Of a DNA stretch of 64,000 bases, positions 63,901-64,000 are shown piece after piece; position 1 is the stretch's first letter, and every line of letters starts with the position of its first letter. The DNA comes from Chaenocephalus aceratus. Its lineage: Eukaryota; Chordata; Actinopteri; Perciformes; Channichthyidae. The notes under the pieces are model-generated. The model made no database searches and was not told the DNA's origin. It saw only the letters and a program-made list of their open reading frames with translations. A program made the position numbers and the translations under genes. The DNA lies in contig CM043785.1 of NCBI GenBank assembly GCA_023974075.1, positions 20,467,169 to 20,531,168 on the forward strand, written 5' to 3'.

Positions 63901-64000
63901 CCAGACCCCCTCCACCCACCCTGGTGGCCCTAGTTTTGCGTCCCTCCTCCGGACCCCCTCCACCCACCCTGCTTGAGGTTTTGGACTTTTGTGTTTTGTT

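Larger units (their letters stand above)
61407..64000 (+). mobile_element. Pol-less LTR element with proline-rich VNTR frame, copy 2 (runs off window)
   Basis: Inserted in the second Gypsy's pol. Same plan as 50509-56839: LTR, primer-site-like TTACGAACCGACC, MDPAD start, GAGTCC repeats, 60-bp minisatellite, PPGRPPE repeats. The 3' LTR and right TSD lie beyond 64000; the left flank is TTACC. Confidence 0.85.

Overview
The window looks like a teleost fish chromosome segment built almost entirely from mobile elements and tandem repeats. The evidence is the mix of families: fish-type Ty3/Gypsy chromoviruses, CR1/L2-, Rex1- and Rex3-like LINEs, a DIRS-like fragment, a YqaJ/SWIM gene remnant, hAT/Harbinger/TTAA MITEs, (CA)n tracts, and vertebrate-style short introns. 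I see no complete conserved single-copy host gene, no rRNA and no CRISPR.

Layout. 1-3200: an in-frame 45-bp minisatellite leading into a DIRS-like RNase H remnant, then diffuse repeats. 3205-7105: a composite unit bounded by AGGGCTGTCA inverted ends, carrying a microsatellite-bounded repeat family (copy A), a smaller inserted transposon and a solitary Gag-like ORF. 7880-18010: three LINEs (a truncated 3' end, one with an uninterrupted 880-codon EN-RT frame, and one decayed L2/CR1 element with a 2A-like motif and 5' repeats), plus a THAP-like exon.

19296-41699 is a Russian doll. A SWIM/YqaJ nuclease-like pseudogene (minus strand) is split by a Ty3/Gypsy chromovirus (20205-41550, 5-bp duplication AGGCT). 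Its pol gene is in turn split by a 14.7-kb block (22490-37167) that carries an apparently intact three-exon tyrosine recombinase gene (about 733 codons) surrounded by six kinds of satellite array, and by a 1.37-kb hAT-like element with an 8-bp duplication. The 14.7-kb block sits in pol with no loss of coding bases and at most a 2-bp duplication. Three perfect 11-bp palindromes (18-bp spacer) mark the head of the block and of each higher-order satellite unit. This is the most unusual thing in the window: a candidate large, satellite-laden, recombinase-encoding mobile element.

42335-50380: Rex3-like and L2-like LINE 3' ends and two more copies of the microsatellite-bounded repeat, one holding a Harbinger-like MITE with a visible empty site in copy A. 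50509-56839: a complete LTR element (TSD GAAAG) with no pol but a long proline-rich frame made of in-frame minisatellites; its LTRs are split by a hAT-like element and by an ORF1-only LINE. 57270-58200: a TTAA-flanked MITE. 58578-61406: a second, decayed Gypsy element, cut by another copy of the proline-rich LTR element (61407 to beyond the window end).

The elements do not work together as a pathway. They record successive insertions, many datable relative to one another because TSDs and reading frames resume on both sides.
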